From the NCBI RefSeq assembly GCF_003490595.1, contig NZ_QQGY01000001.1, forward strand, positions 248,001 through 312,000: a stretch of 64,000 nucleotides of DNA, read 5' to 3'. Of this stretch, positions 33,477 through 43,211 are shown in pieces. Position 1 is the stretch's first letter. Each line of letters starts with the position of its first letter. The DNA comes from Haemophilus haemolyticus_L. Its GTDB lineage: Bacteria > Pseudomonadota > Gammaproteobacteria > Enterobacterales > Pasteurellaceae. Position numbers and translations under genes: made by a program. The notes beneath the pieces were generated by a model. The model was not told where the DNA came from. It made no database searches and was given only the letters and a program-made list of their open reading frames with translations.

Positions 33477-34150
33477 CTTCTAGGCTCCCCATGTTGAAAT
33501 GGAATGTGGTACAAGTTTGGTTGTGTACCAAGTTCCACTTTAGTGCGATAAACCGGTTTTTCTTTCGCTTTACGTGAAACTGCACTCATTGGATCATTCA
33601 TATCGCCAAAGGTTAATGCTTTGGTTGGACAAGCTTCCACACAAGCAGGTTGTTTACCATTGGCTAAATTTGTATCACGGCAGAAGTTACATTTATCTGC
33701 GGTACGATGTACTGGATGAATAAAACGTACACGATATGGGCAAACTGCTATACAGTATTGGCAGCCTACGCATAAATCTTTATGTACATCTACAATGCCG
33801 GTCTCTTTATCAATAAAAGATGCACCAGTTGGACAAACTGCTACGCAAGGTGCGTTTGTACAATGTTGGCAAGATTGACGGAAGAACTCATATTCCTGAT
33901 TTGGAAATTCACCGTAAGGCTCACTGCGCAAGATTTCCAAGCGAGAAACGCCTTCTGGCACTTGGTTTACATCACGGCATGCATCCATACAGGCTGTACA
34001 GCCGATACACGAGTTTTCATCGTGTATCATTGCATAACGTTTAGGTTTATCCGCCTTATCTTCTTTCGCAAAAGAAGGTAAAGATGTTCCCGTCATAAGG
34101 ATCACAGCCCCCATGCCAGAAACAAAGTTTCGGCGTGAGCAGGCTGTCAT
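33473..34150 (-). CDS. nrfC: Nitrite reductase ferredoxin-like subunit NrfC
   Basis: Periplasmic iron-sulfur protein that relays electrons from NrfD to NrfB. The 225-residue precursor has a twin-arginine signal (CSRRNFVSGMG) and four cysteine clusters for 4Fe-4S centres: CIGCTACMDAC, CQHCTNAPC, CVGCQYCIAVC and CNFCRDT plus PACVEACP. It overlaps nrfB and nrfD by 4 bases each. Confidence 0.95.
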   Translation of the reverse strand: MTACSRRNFVSGMGAVILMTGTSLPSFAKEDKADKPKRYAMIHDENSCIGCTACMDACRDVNQVPEGVSRLEILRSEPYGEFPNQEYEFFRQSCQHCTNAPCVAVCPTGASFIDKETGIVDVHKDLCVGCQYCIAVCPYRVRFIHPVHRTADKCNFCRDTNLANGKQPACVEACPTKALTFGDMNDPMSAVSRKAKEKPVYRTKVELGTQPNLYHIPFQHGEPRR

Positions 34151-34797
34151 TGTTTATCCTTTTGTTCGGTTAGTTTATCTTGTTCAGCTTTACGTTTTTG
34201 TTGTTCACCATGGCAATCTACGCAAAGTTTAACGCGTTGTTTTGGTTGAATACCTTTCATTGCGTCTTCTTTAGGGTGAAGCGTATGGCAACTTGCACAA
34301 GGCAATTTCATTGCGTGTACATCATGTGCCCATAGTTTTTCACGAAGTTTGTCAGGTTGGTGACAAGCAAAACAAACTTGGTTTTGTTCTTGAACTGAAT
34401 ACATCGGTTTTTTATTACCGAAAATATCCCCTTCAAAACGCATAACATCTTTAGCACCACGACGGTGATTTTCAGAAATGTTACCGTGACAGCTTACACA
34501 AGTAATTGCTTTACCATTATTTGGATTTTTCTTATCTAAATGTGCACCATGGAATTTACCAAAGTGGAGTTCGCCACCAGACTGATCTACAGTTTGGTTT
34601 TTATCTACTTTGTCGAATTTATGGCATTTAGCACAATATTGATTTGGATCGCGTTGGTTATCTAATTGCGGTTCATAAGTAAAATGATTCGCTGGTTTTT
34701 GTGCATCATCGGCATGAGCCAAAAATGGCGCCGCTACAAATGCCGCACTTAACGCTAACGCTTTTGCAGATTTGTTGATTAAAGAAGTTAAATTCAT
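34147..34797 (-). CDS. nrfB: Pentaheme cytochrome NrfB
   Basis: Periplasmic electron donor to NrfA. The 216-residue precursor has a Sec signal (to about residue 30, ending LAHADD) and five CxxCH heme sites in order: CAKCH, CVSCH, CFACH, CASCH, CVDCH. I start at the ATG at 34797 after TTGAGGT; the frame is open further up but the signal peptide begins here. Confidence 0.95.
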   Translation of the reverse strand: MNLTSLINKSAKALALSAAFVAAPFLAHADDAQKPANHFTYEPQLDNQRDPNQYCAKCHKFDKVDKNQTVDQSGGELHFGKFHGAHLDKKNPNNGKAITCVSCHGNISENHRRGAKDVMRFEGDIFGNKKPMYSVQEQNQVCFACHQPDKLREKLWAHDVHAMKLPCASCHTLHPKEDAMKGIQPKQRVKLCVDCHGEQQKRKAEQDKLTEQKDKQ

Positions 34798-34827
34798 TTG
34801 GGTTACCTCAAATTTGACCTTGAAAAT

Positions 34828-34863
34828 CACCGCACTTTGCAGTTTGCACTTAAAAGTGCGGTG
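34828..34863 (-). terminator. Uptake-signal hairpin between nrfA and nrfB
   Basis: CACCGCACTT pairs with AAGTGCGGTG around a 16-base loop. It lies inside the operon and may lower expression of nrfBCD or stabilise the nrfA mRNA end. Confidence 0.6.
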
Positions 34864-34873
34864 GATTTTTCAT

Positions 34874-36400
34874 TTATTTTTGTGCTGGTGGATCAACTAA
34901 TAAGCCTTTTTCTTTAGCTTGTTGTTCCCATTGTGGTACCACAGTTTTTAAGAATTCTTCTTTAGCTTTGCGTTCTTTTTCAATATCAATACCCATTACT
35001 TTCCATGCTTTATCAGCTGTTGAAATATCTGGGATTTGAACTGGAGTTTTCACACCGTGTTTAGTTAAGATTGCTGCAAGTTTAGTACGAGCATCCGCTG
35101 CTTTATCTAAGCCAGAACCTAATACACGAAGCATGACTTCAGGTGCGTGCATATGGCCACCGTGGCTTGCTGCAGCATAATCCCAACGCCATTGAGCATG
35201 ACGAATATCCATTAATGCCGCTTCCATTTCTTCTTTAGTTGCACCTGCATCCCAAGCCGCTTTCGCTTCAAAGTGAGCTTTAACAACTTGCTCTTCTAAA
35301 CGACCCATTACATCTTTCACTTCTTTTTTACGTGAAGTGACGATATCGCGTAATTTTTCTTTGCTTTGATCGTGACAGTTTGCACAAGTGCGGTCAAATG
35401 CATCGAATGGATTTTGAATTTGGTGATCAGTATAAACTTTACCGTCTTTACCTTGTACTTTTGGCATGTGGCAGTCTACACAAGTTACACCGTTTTTACC
35501 GTGCATACCTAAAGACCAAATTTCAAAGTCAGGGTGTTGAGCTTTTAACATTGGCGCTTTAGAAAGGCTATGAGTCCAATCAGAGAAACCAATATCATCA
35601 TAATATTTTTCAATATCATCCACAGTTTGACCATTATCCCAAGGGAAAGTCACTTGTTTAATGTCGCCTGCGAAGTAGTATTCTACATGGCAGTTTGCAC
35701 AAATTTCTGCACGTTTTTCGGTACGTTCTGCTGTGTTAAAACTTAAGTTAGGTGTGGTTTTGCCTTCAGCTTTTGCTTTAACTTGAACTGCATTATTTAA
35801 GTGATCTAATGCACGTAGCACATGTGGACGAGCAATACGTAATGCAGGTTTGCCTTCTGCAAAATCTTTAGAGGTCGTATCGTGACAGTCAGCACAGCCG
35901 ATTGAGTTCACGATTTCTGGACCGCCTTTTGCCCATTTCGCATTGAAATAATCTTTTTCACCCCATTCCGCGATTAAACGTGGAACATCTGGGCCTTTAC
36001 ATGTCCAACATGCCATTGGTTGTGGACCATCATTTGCAGTTTTTGGTGCACCAGTACGTAGAATATTACGTACATCCGTTACCGCATAAAAGTGACCACG
36101 TGGTGCGTTATATTCTTTTGCAAACGCATAACCGCCCCAAAGTACAATTAGGCGTGGGTTTTCTTCATCGGCATAAATAATTTTTTCGCCGTTGCCGTTT
36201 GCAGTTGAACGCCAGCTGTTATATTGATTTGGATATTTTTCTGCAAATTTTTCATTTACAGATTCAATTTTCAAATCTGGTTTTACTGGTTCAACAGGTT
36301 GTTCTAATGGCTTATAAACCATATCAGCTACCGCTGAGTTAAATAAGCTTAAACTCGCGAAAGACGCTGCCACAATGAGGCTTTTTTTGAATGCGTTCAC
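34874..36400 (-). CDS. nrfA: Cytochrome c nitrite reductase catalytic subunit
   Basis: Periplasmic pentaheme enzyme that reduces nitrite to ammonium with six electrons. The 508-residue precursor has a Sec signal (MNAFKKSLIVAASFASL...AVA). Its heme sites are the catalytic lysine-ligated CWTCK, then CADCH, CANCH, CVDCH and CANCH. I chose the GTG at 36400 with GGAG 6-9 bases before it; an upstream in-frame ATG lacks a signal-like start. It is first in the nrfABCD operon used for anaerobic nitrite respiration and detoxification. Confidence 0.95.
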   Translation of the reverse strand: MNAFKKSLIVAASFASLSLFNSAVADMVYKPLEQPVEPVKPDLKIESVNEKFAEKYPNQYNSWRSTANGNGEKIIYADEENPRLIVLWGGYAFAKEYNAPRGHFYAVTDVRNILRTGAPKTANDGPQPMACWTCKGPDVPRLIAEWGEKDYFNAKWAKGGPEIVNSIGCADCHDTTSKDFAEGKPALRIARPHVLRALDHLNNAVQVKAKAEGKTTPNLSFNTAERTEKRAEICANCHVEYYFAGDIKQVTFPWDNGQTVDDIEKYYDDIGFSDWTHSLSKAPMLKAQHPDFEIWSLGMHGKNGVTCVDCHMPKVQGKDGKVYTDHQIQNPFDAFDRTCANCHDQSKEKLRDIVTSRKKEVKDVMGRLEEQVVKAHFEAKAAWDAGATKEEMEAALMDIRHAQWRWDYAAASHGGHMHAPEVMLRVLGSGLDKAADARTKLAAILTKHGVKTPVQIPDISTADKAWKVMGIDIEKERKAKEEFLKTVVPQWEQQAKEKGLLVDPPAQK

Positions 36401-36550
36401 GATAATCACTCCATTTGTTGTAATAAAAAAAGTTAGGTTAAATAGAAAGTTGAGAATTATTCTTAATCCCACAAAGAATATGTGGATATAGATTCATTCG
36501 CGCGTAAGATACCAAAAGAAAAAAGTTTTTCTACTCGCAGAATTAAAAAA

Positions 36551-36566
36551 TGTGAGATTGATCAAC
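36551..36566 (-). promoter_or_regulatory. Candidate CRP/FNR site upstream of nrfA
   Basis: TGTGAGATTGATCAAC fits the CRP pattern TGTGA-N6-TCACA except in the last two bases. On the minus strand, the overlapping TTGATCAATCTCAC partly fits the FNR pattern TTGAT-N4-ATCAA. It lies about 150 bases before nrfA. Anaerobic control of nrf is known; which protein binds here is open. Confidence 0.4.
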
Positions 36567-36656
36567 ATTATTTCTTAAAATACTTACAAAGAGGTATGCA
36601 TTATTTGGAATAAATTAAGGCGGTTTATACCGCCTTAATTTTGAGTATTATTATCA

Positions 36657-36863
36657 TTAATATTGACTAATAATATTTACTATTCTTTTATCCGATATTT
36701 GATATTTTGTTCCTAGCTGTTGAGCAAATAAACTGACTCGTAATTTTTCTATAACGTATCGCAGAAGGATTGGGTAAGAAGATTTATGTGGAGTTTCGAT
36801 AAGCAAAAGTGCGGTAGATTTTGAACCTGTTTTTGAAGTTGAAAACTTGAGAAAAAAATCCAA
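36657..36863 (-). pseudogene. Duplicate of the 3' end of hrpA
   Basis: A 68-codon frame whose last ~30 residues (IEKLRVSLFAQQLGTKYQIS and on) repeat the HrpA C-terminus with a few substitutions. The preceding residues look frameshifted. By eye the DNA is only about 75-80% identical to the resident hrpA end, so this is not a recent local copy; it probably came in from a related genome. An uptake signal lies at 36807-36815. Confidence 0.8.
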
Positions 36864-37084
36864 AAATCTTGATAACAGAACGATAATTCATTGTTAACTT
36901 GGACCTATATCGCAAACATATGTACCTATACTATTTTTAAATAGATCACTATAAATCAGTAATCTCTATATCTAGTCATTATTCAGGCCTCTTGCCCTAT
37001 CATATATACTAAAAATGACAAAAAAATAGTATAAGCATCTTCTTTCCTAATAGTTTTAATTTACATAACTTGTAATACTATTTT

Positions 37085-38197
37085 TTATTTATCATAAACT
37101 ATTATACGGCGCTTATTAACCTCTTCTATAGTGTATGTTCTGTTAGCTTCATATTCCCAATTTGACAGATCTTCCTCACCAACTACACTTGCTAGAAATT
37201 TATCATTTTTAGGTAAGGGGGTTAATATCAGTGAAGAACCAAATAAATTTACACGATAAAACCTTGTTGAATCATCAATATCACATTTATAGAACGTTAC
37301 ATTCTTAAAGTTACCATCTGAAAAATCACAGTTTTTAAGCTCAATTTCATTAAATGTTGAATAGCTAAAGTTGCATTTACAAAAATTAATATTATTCCAA
37401 ACACTGACTTCAGAACTGTCATATCTCTTCCCTAATTCTGTTCCCTGAAAATTAGAATTAGAAAAGTCAAGATTTTCTAAATTAATGCACCTAAATTGAC
37501 ACCCCTGTAATTGAATTCCTGAATATTTTATTTTTTTGTTATTAAAAAGATTATTTACAATATCATTTGATAAACCAGGCAAATAAAAATTCATGCCAGC
37601 AAGACAAATAATAGAAAATACTTCAGGATAAGCCAGTATACATTTTCCCTCATTGCTTAATAAAACTTTAGTTATTGCAATACCTAACGGGCTATTACCA
37701 TTTTCTCTTAAAGAATTAATTATAGATTTAGCTTCCGCTTTATCATTAACTTTCTCTAATTTTTCTAGTTCATTTTTTTGCATAGATTCCCAAGTAGACA
37801 ATAAAAGATGTAAAGCTGCCTGTTGAAAACCTAGAGATTTATCTTCATAAAATCTTCTTAAATAATATATAGCTGAAATCTTTAGTTCATCAGAGCTATC
37901 CTTATTAGTAATCCACTCTACAATCTTATGATACTCTTTAAGATTGGTATCTTTGCGAGAATTATTAATTTGATCTGTAGCATTTTGATCTCTAAAACTC
38001 CAAATCACAAAAGCTATTGGGGATGAAACAATTAATGAGAATAAAGTCCAAAACCCTCCTTGTTTAATTATTTCATTATTAGACTCATCACTAAATAATA
38101 AAGAGAGTTTTTTAAAATTTAAAATAATAAAAATAGAAATTAAAGATGATAAGATAACCTTAATCCAATTAGGAATTTTATTCCAAAAATCTTTCAT
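37085..38197 (-). CDS. Membrane-anchored pentapeptide-repeat protein, function unknown
   Basis: 370 residues. Two hydrophobic segments lie near the N-terminus (about 12-30 and 48-68), followed by a helical section to about 210. Residues ~225-315 have the every-fifth-residue Phe/Leu pattern of pentapeptide repeats (LQGCQFRCINLENLDFSNSN, CDFSDGNFKNVTFYKCDI). Such right-handed beta-helices act as scaffolds or DNA mimics; the membrane-anchored kind is mostly uncharacterised. The gene is AT-rich, has no uptake signal and sits between hrpA and a divergent duplicate of the hrpA end, so it was probably acquired. Confidence 0.7.
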   Translation of the reverse strand: MKDFWNKIPNWIKVILSSLISIFIILNFKKLSLLFSDESNNEIIKQGGFWTLFSLIVSSPIAFVIWSFRDQNATDQINNSRKDTNLKEYHKIVEWITNKDSSDELKISAIYYLRRFYEDKSLGFQQAALHLLLSTWESMQKNELEKLEKVNDKAEAKSIINSLRENGNSPLGIAITKVLLSNEGKCILAYPEVFSIICLAGMNFYLPGLSNDIVNNLFNNKKIKYSGIQLQGCQFRCINLENLDFSNSNFQGTELGKRYDSSEVSVWNNINFCKCNFSYSTFNEIELKNCDFSDGNFKNVTFYKCDIDDSTRFYRVNLFGSSLILTPLPKNDKFLASVVGEEDLSNWEYEANRTYTIEEVNKRRIIVYDK

Positions 38198-38232
38198 GCA
38201 TACCCCATTTTTTCATTAATTATATTTCTAGA

Positions 38233-41200
38233 CTATAAGCCATTTATTATATTCAAAACCCGCTTATCAGATACCTGATACTTCGTGCCCAACTGCTGCG
38301 CAAATAAACTCACACGCAATTCCTCAATCATATAGCGAATTTCCGCAATTTCATCAGAAATTGGTTTAGATTTCGGCAGTTTAGCGAGCAATTGTTGGTA
38401 AGCCTGTTGTACTTGTTCCACGCGTAGCATCGCTGCACGATCACGGTTTACATCTTGAGCCAACTTATCAATACGTTTATCAACGGCTTGCAGATAACGT
38501 TGTAAATCTGGTAGGCGATCATAACCGCTCTTTTGCACAAAACCTTGATATACCAAACCTGCAAGTTGTGATTTGATGTCGGATAATGCGAAGGCCATAG
38601 TGAAATCCATTTTGCCTTTTAAACGTTGGTTTAAGGCATGGTTAAGGGATAGGATTTGCTCCACTTTCTGCGCAATATCCACGGTCACTTCGTTAAGGTT
38701 CTCTCGAACGAAATCTCGCAATTTTTCAAAGCCAGCTTCATCCCACACAAAACCGCCAAAATCGGCAATCAGTTTATCCACGGCACAAGCGATGCAGTCA
38801 TCGATCAAATCCAACACACGACCGAACGGGGTAAAATACAGCCCCAATTTAGCCTTATTCGGCAATTTTTCATGCAGATATTTAATCGGTGACGGTACAT
38901 TGAGCAACAATAAGCGGCGCAAACCTTGCTGCATCTCCACCGCTTGCTCAAACTCTGTTTCAAACAGTTTGATACCAACCGCATCTTTTTCATCTACAAT
39001 GGCTGGGAACGCTTTGACGCTAAAACCACGTTGTTTTTGTTCGTAACATTGTGGTAAATCTGCAAAGCTCCAAATATGTAGCCCGCTTTGCTCAATGCCA
39101 TCATCTGCCACAGCAGAAATACTTTCTTGCACACGATCTTTTAAGCTAAATTTCAGCTCATCCAAATTCATGGATTCGGCAATTTTCTTGCCATTTTCAT
39201 CCACCACGCGGAACGTCATTTTCAAATGGCTTGGAATTTGTTCCCAATTCCAATGTTCTGCTTCTACGGTAACGCCCGTCATACGACGCAATTCATAAAT
39301 CAGCGTATCTAATAACGGTTTTTCCAACGGCACGGCTCGGCTTAAAAATGCTTGGGCATAATTAGGTGCAGGCACAAAATTACGACGATAAGATTTCGGC
39401 AGAGATTTAATCAGCGCAATCACCAATTCTTCACGCAAGCCTGGAATTTGCCAGTCAAAACCTGTCATTTCCACTTGGTTGAGCAATGGCAACGGAATAT
39501 GCACGGTCACCCCATCTGCATCGGTGCCTGGTTCAAATTGATAGGTCAGTTTGAGCTTTAAATTTCCTTGATGCCAGAAATTCGGGAAATCCAGCTTGCT
39601 CACTTGTTCCGCATCATCATTAATCAAGAATGAGCGTTCAAAATTAAGCAATTCAGGATCTTTTTGCTGCGCCTTTTTCCACCAGGTATCAAAATGTTTT
39701 TGAGAGACGACTTCTGTGCCAATACGCTGATCGTAAAATTCAAAAAGCGTACGGTCGTCCACCAAAATATCGCGTCGGCGGCTTTTGTGTTCCAACTCTT
39801 CCACTTCTCGAACGAGTCGTTGATTTTCTTTGAAGAATTTATGTTTGGTATTCCAATCCCCTTCCACTAAGGCTGATTGAATAAAGATCTCGCGGCTTAC
39901 GGTTGGATCGATAGAGCCGTAATTCACTGGTCGCGCAGCCACAATCGGCACACCGTAAAGCGTGACTTTTTCATCGGCAATCACGGCGCCACGGGATTTC
40001 GACCAACGCGGTTCGGAATAGGATTTTTTAATTAGATGATCGGCAAGTGGCTCAATCCATTCTGGCTCGATTTCCGCCACCATACGCCCCCAAAGCTTGG
40101 AGGTTTCCACTAACTCTGCCGCCATCACCCATTTCGGCTGTTTTTTGAAAAGCACAGAATTGGGGAAAATTGCAAAATGGGCATTACGTGCGCCAAGATA
40201 TTGTTGTTTCTCCGCTTCTTTTAAACCGATATGAGAAAGTAAACCGCTTAAAAGTGCGGTATGAATTTGCTGATATTCTGCTTTTTCGGAATTAATCGGC
40301 AAGCCCATTTCACGCACGGTTAAACGAATTTGATGATAAATATCTTGCCATTCACGAATACGTAAATAATTTAAGAAATCCTTTTGACATTGGCGACGGA
40401 ATTGGTTTTTACTCAATTCTTTTTGTTGTTCTTGTAGATAACGCCAAAGATTGAGGAAAGCCAAGAAATCTGATTTTTTATCGGCAAAACGACGATGTTT
40501 TTCATCTGACGCTTGTTGTTTTTCTTGTGGACGCTCGCGCGGATCTTGAATGGATAACGCGGCAACAATAATCATCACTTCATGCAACGCACCTTGTGAG
40601 ACAGCACTCAGCAACATCTTCGCCAAACGAGGATCCACTGGGAGTTGAGCTAATTGACGGCCTGTGACTGTTAATTGACGTTTCTCGCCCGCTTTAGTGC
40701 GAACCATTTCAAACGCGCCCAATTCTTCCAACAGTTTTATACCATCTTGAATATGGCGTTTATCTGGTGCATCAACAAATGGGAACGCTTCAATATCATC
40801 CAAGCCCAATGCTGTCATTTGCAAAATAACGGAGGCTAAATTAGTGCGGAGAATTTCTGGATCGGTAAACTCCGGACGAGAATTAAAATCCTCTTCCGAA
40901 TATAAACGAATACAAATCCCTTCACTCACACGACCACAACGACCTTTACGCTGATTAGCAGATGCCTGTGAAATGGGTTCAATCGGTAAACGTTGTACTT
41001 TGGTGCGATAGCTATAACGGGAAATTCGCGCAGTACCTGGGTCAATCACATATTTAATGCCTGGCACGGTCAATGAAGTTTCCGCGACGTTGGTCGCCAA
41101 CACGATGCGATTTAATCCGCTCGGATGGAAGATTTTATTTTGCTCTTGCGCAGACAAGCGTGCAAAGAGCGGTAGAATTTCCGTGCGTTTTAGATTTTGT

Positions 41201-42144
41201 TTTTGTAAAGCTTCGGCGGTATCACGAATTTCTCGCTCACCGTTCATAAAGATCAAAATATCGCCTCGACCTTCAGCTTGCAGTTCATCCACTGCGTTGA
41301 GAATGCCTTGTAGCTGATCTTGATCGTCTTCTTCCACTACGGGACGATAACGCACTTCAACAGGATAGGTTCTGCCCGAGACTTCAATGATTGGTGCATT
41401 ATTGAAATGTTTGGAAAAGCGTTCTACATCAATGGTTGCGGATGTGATGATGAGTTTTAAATCACGACGACGTGGCAAAAGCTGTTTCAGATAACCGAGA
41501 ATAAAATCGTTGTTCAGGCTTCGTTCGTGGGCTTCATCGATAATCAAACAAGAATATTGGTTGAGAAAACGATCGTTTTGAATTTCTGCTAACAGGATCC
41601 CGTCAGTCATCAACTTGATTTGCGTATCATCACTGATTTGATCGTTAAAACGAACCTTATAACCAACTAAACCGCCAAGTTCTGTTTCCAGTTCTTCCGC
41701 AATACGTGCAGCCACTGAACGCGCGGCTATACGGCGTGGTTGAGTATGACCAATCATGCCTAAATTGCCGAAACCTAATTCCAAACACATTTTTGGCAAT
41801 TGGGTGGTTTTACCTGAACCGGTTTCCCCTGCCACCACAATGATCTGATGTTCAGAAAGCAGTTTTTGAATTTCTGCTTTGCGTTGGCTAACGGGCAGGC
41901 TTTCTGGAAAAACAATCGGATTTTTAACCGCACTTTTACGATTTTCTACTCGTAATTGAGCCTGTTCAATCTGCAGCTGGATTTCTGCGGCAACAGCTTG
42001 TTGAGCCTCTTGGCTTTTAATTTTTCCAATACCATGAATGCGGGCGGATAAACGACGTTGATCCACCAGCATGATGTCATTTAATTGAGAAAAAAGAGAT
42101 TGTTGTAAAGGAGTTAATGCGTGTTTTACCGATCTGTTTTTCAT
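38233..42144 (-). CDS. hrpA: ATP-dependent RNA helicase HrpA
   Basis: DEAH-box helicase of 1303 residues acting on mRNA and stalled ribosomes. Residues ~75-430 hold the helicase core: GETGSGKTTQLP (motif I), IIDEAHERS (DEAH), TSATID (III) and QRKGRCGRV (VI). Helicase-associated domains and the long HrpA-specific C-terminal region (DUF3418) follow. Its start overlaps the preceding gene's stop by 4 bases. The C-terminal end is duplicated 1.4 kb downstream. Confidence 0.95.
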   Translation of the reverse strand: MKNRSVKHALTPLQQSLFSQLNDIMLVDQRRLSARIHGIGKIKSQEAQQAVAAEIQLQIEQAQLRVENRKSAVKNPIVFPESLPVSQRKAEIQKLLSEHQIIVVAGETGSGKTTQLPKMCLELGFGNLGMIGHTQPRRIAARSVAARIAEELETELGGLVGYKVRFNDQISDDTQIKLMTDGILLAEIQNDRFLNQYSCLIIDEAHERSLNNDFILGYLKQLLPRRRDLKLIITSATIDVERFSKHFNNAPIIEVSGRTYPVEVRYRPVVEEDDQDQLQGILNAVDELQAEGRGDILIFMNGEREIRDTAEALQKQNLKRTEILPLFARLSAQEQNKIFHPSGLNRIVLATNVAETSLTVPGIKYVIDPGTARISRYSYRTKVQRLPIEPISQASANQRKGRCGRVSEGICIRLYSEEDFNSRPEFTDPEILRTNLASVILQMTALGLDDIEAFPFVDAPDKRHIQDGIKLLEELGAFEMVRTKAGEKRQLTVTGRQLAQLPVDPRLAKMLLSAVSQGALHEVMIIVAALSIQDPRERPQEKQQASDEKHRRFADKKSDFLAFLNLWRYLQEQQKELSKNQFRRQCQKDFLNYLRIREWQDIYHQIRLTVREMGLPINSEKAEYQQIHTALLSGLLSHIGLKEAEKQQYLGARNAHFAIFPNSVLFKKQPKWVMAAELVETSKLWGRMVAEIEPEWIEPLADHLIKKSYSEPRWSKSRGAVIADEKVTLYGVPIVAARPVNYGSIDPTVSREIFIQSALVEGDWNTKHKFFKENQRLVREVEELEHKSRRRDILVDDRTLFEFYDQRIGTEVVSQKHFDTWWKKAQQKDPELLNFERSFLINDDAEQVSKLDFPNFWHQGNLKLKLTYQFEPGTDADGVTVHIPLPLLNQVEMTGFDWQIPGLREELVIALIKSLPKSYRRNFVPAPNYAQAFLSRAVPLEKPLLDTLIYELRRMTGVTVEAEHWNWEQIPSHLKMTFRVVDENGKKIAESMNLDELKFSLKDRVQESISAVADDGIEQSGLHIWSFADLPQCYEQKQRGFSVKAFPAIVDEKDAVGIKLFETEFEQAVEMQQGLRRLLLLNVPSPIKYLHEKLPNKAKLGLYFTPFGRVLDLIDDCIACAVDKLIADFGGFVWDEAGFEKLRDFVRENLNEVTVDIAQKVEQILSLNHALNQRLKGKMDFTMAFALSDIKSQLAGLVYQGFVQKSGYDRLPDLQRYLQAVDKRIDKLAQDVNRDRAAMLRVEQVQQAYQQLLAKLPKSKPISDEIAEIRYMIEELRVSLFAQQLGTKYQVSDKRVLNIINGL

Positions 42145-42515
42145 AGCGATTTACTTTTGAAACTTCCGTAAGCTAAGCTAATCCATCCGATTAAAAATAA
42201 AGTGCCGCCAATAGGCGTAATCCACACTATTACATTGCTTGCTCCAAAAGCGAGTGCGTATAAACTTCCACTAAATAATAAGGTTCCAATTAACCAAGAA
42301 GACATGGATAATCGGGCGAATTTGTTGTTACTTAAAGTAGATAATGCAACGGCAAGTACTGCAATCGTATGGAACATTTGATATTTTAAACCCGTATCAA
42401 TCCATGATAATGCTTTAGCCTCTAATATATGGCTTAAGCCATGAGCCGCAAATGCGCCTAATGCGACACAGAAGAATCCGCTTAAAGCAGCAAGAGTAAG
42501 GTATTTGTTTTTCAT
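42141..42515 (-). CDS. DUF423 family membrane protein (YgdD-like)
   Basis: 124 residues with four hydrophobic segments. The N-terminal ALSGFFCVALGAFAAHGL and central TGLKYQMFHTIAVL are the DUF423 hallmarks. Function unknown. It sits between a DUF441 gene (adjacent, no gap) and hrpA (4-base overlap), forming a tight operon. Confidence 0.85.
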   Translation of the reverse strand: MKNKYLTLAALSGFFCVALGAFAAHGLSHILEAKALSWIDTGLKYQMFHTIAVLAVALSTLSNNKFARLSMSSWLIGTLLFSGSLYALAFGASNVIVWITPIGGTLFLIGWISLAYGSFKSKSL

Positions 42516-42968
42516 TTAAATTTTCCCTAAAAGTAAAGCTAATATACCTGCAGCAATAAGTGGGCCAACGGGAATTCCACCTAAAAATGCTACACCAATA
42601 ATTGTGCCGATAAGCAAGCCAGTGACTAAAATTGGTTGTTCGCCCATTAAAGGAACGCCCTTGCCTGCAAGCCATGCCACAAGCACACCAACGGAAATGG
42701 AAAGTGCCATTTTCCAACTAAGAAAACCTGATAAATCAGGCAACTGAATTTTTCCTGAAACTAAGGGGCTTAAAACCCCAATGGTTAAAATAATGATACC
42801 AATTTTAACGCCATATTTTTCGAGCAAAGGAATGTGTGAAGATAAAAAAGTTTGCTGCATGATAAGTAATATGGCTGCTGAAATGGTAATTGCGCTGTTA
42901 TGACTGAGTAGCCCGAGAATAATTAAAATCACCAGCAATAAGGCGATTATATTGAATTGTAACGACAT
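42516..42968 (-). CDS. DUF441 family membrane protein (YeaL-like, UPF0756)
   Basis: 150 residues, almost all hydrophobic, with about four to five membrane segments and the conserved VAFLGGIPVGPLIAAGILALL at the end. I start at MSLQFNIIAL, giving the usual family length of about 150; the longer frame begins with charged residues. It is first in the run DUF441-DUF423-hrpA. An uptake signal lies just upstream. Confidence 0.85.
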   Translation of the reverse strand: MSLQFNIIALLLVILIILGLLSHNSAITISAAILLIMQQTFLSSHIPLLEKYGVKIGIIILTIGVLSPLVSGKIQLPDLSGFLSWKMALSISVGVLVAWLAGKGVPLMGEQPILVTGLLIGTIIGVAFLGGIPVGPLIAAGILALLLGKI

Positions 42969-43211
42969 ACTTAAAAAGTGCGGTGAAAAAAATTTTAAGC
43001 AGCATTCTATCATGAAAATACATGGAATGACTGTACACGCCGTTTATTTAGAAAATTGTATTTAGAATCAACAAATATTAATAGTTCTTATTTGTTTTTT
43101 TGTTTATCATACTGGGCGTTTTTATTGAAATTCATTGTTAATGAGGCATCATGTAGTCAGTATGATTTCAATGAAAGCGTTAGTCTATATCTTTATATTA
43201 AAGGAAAAGTT

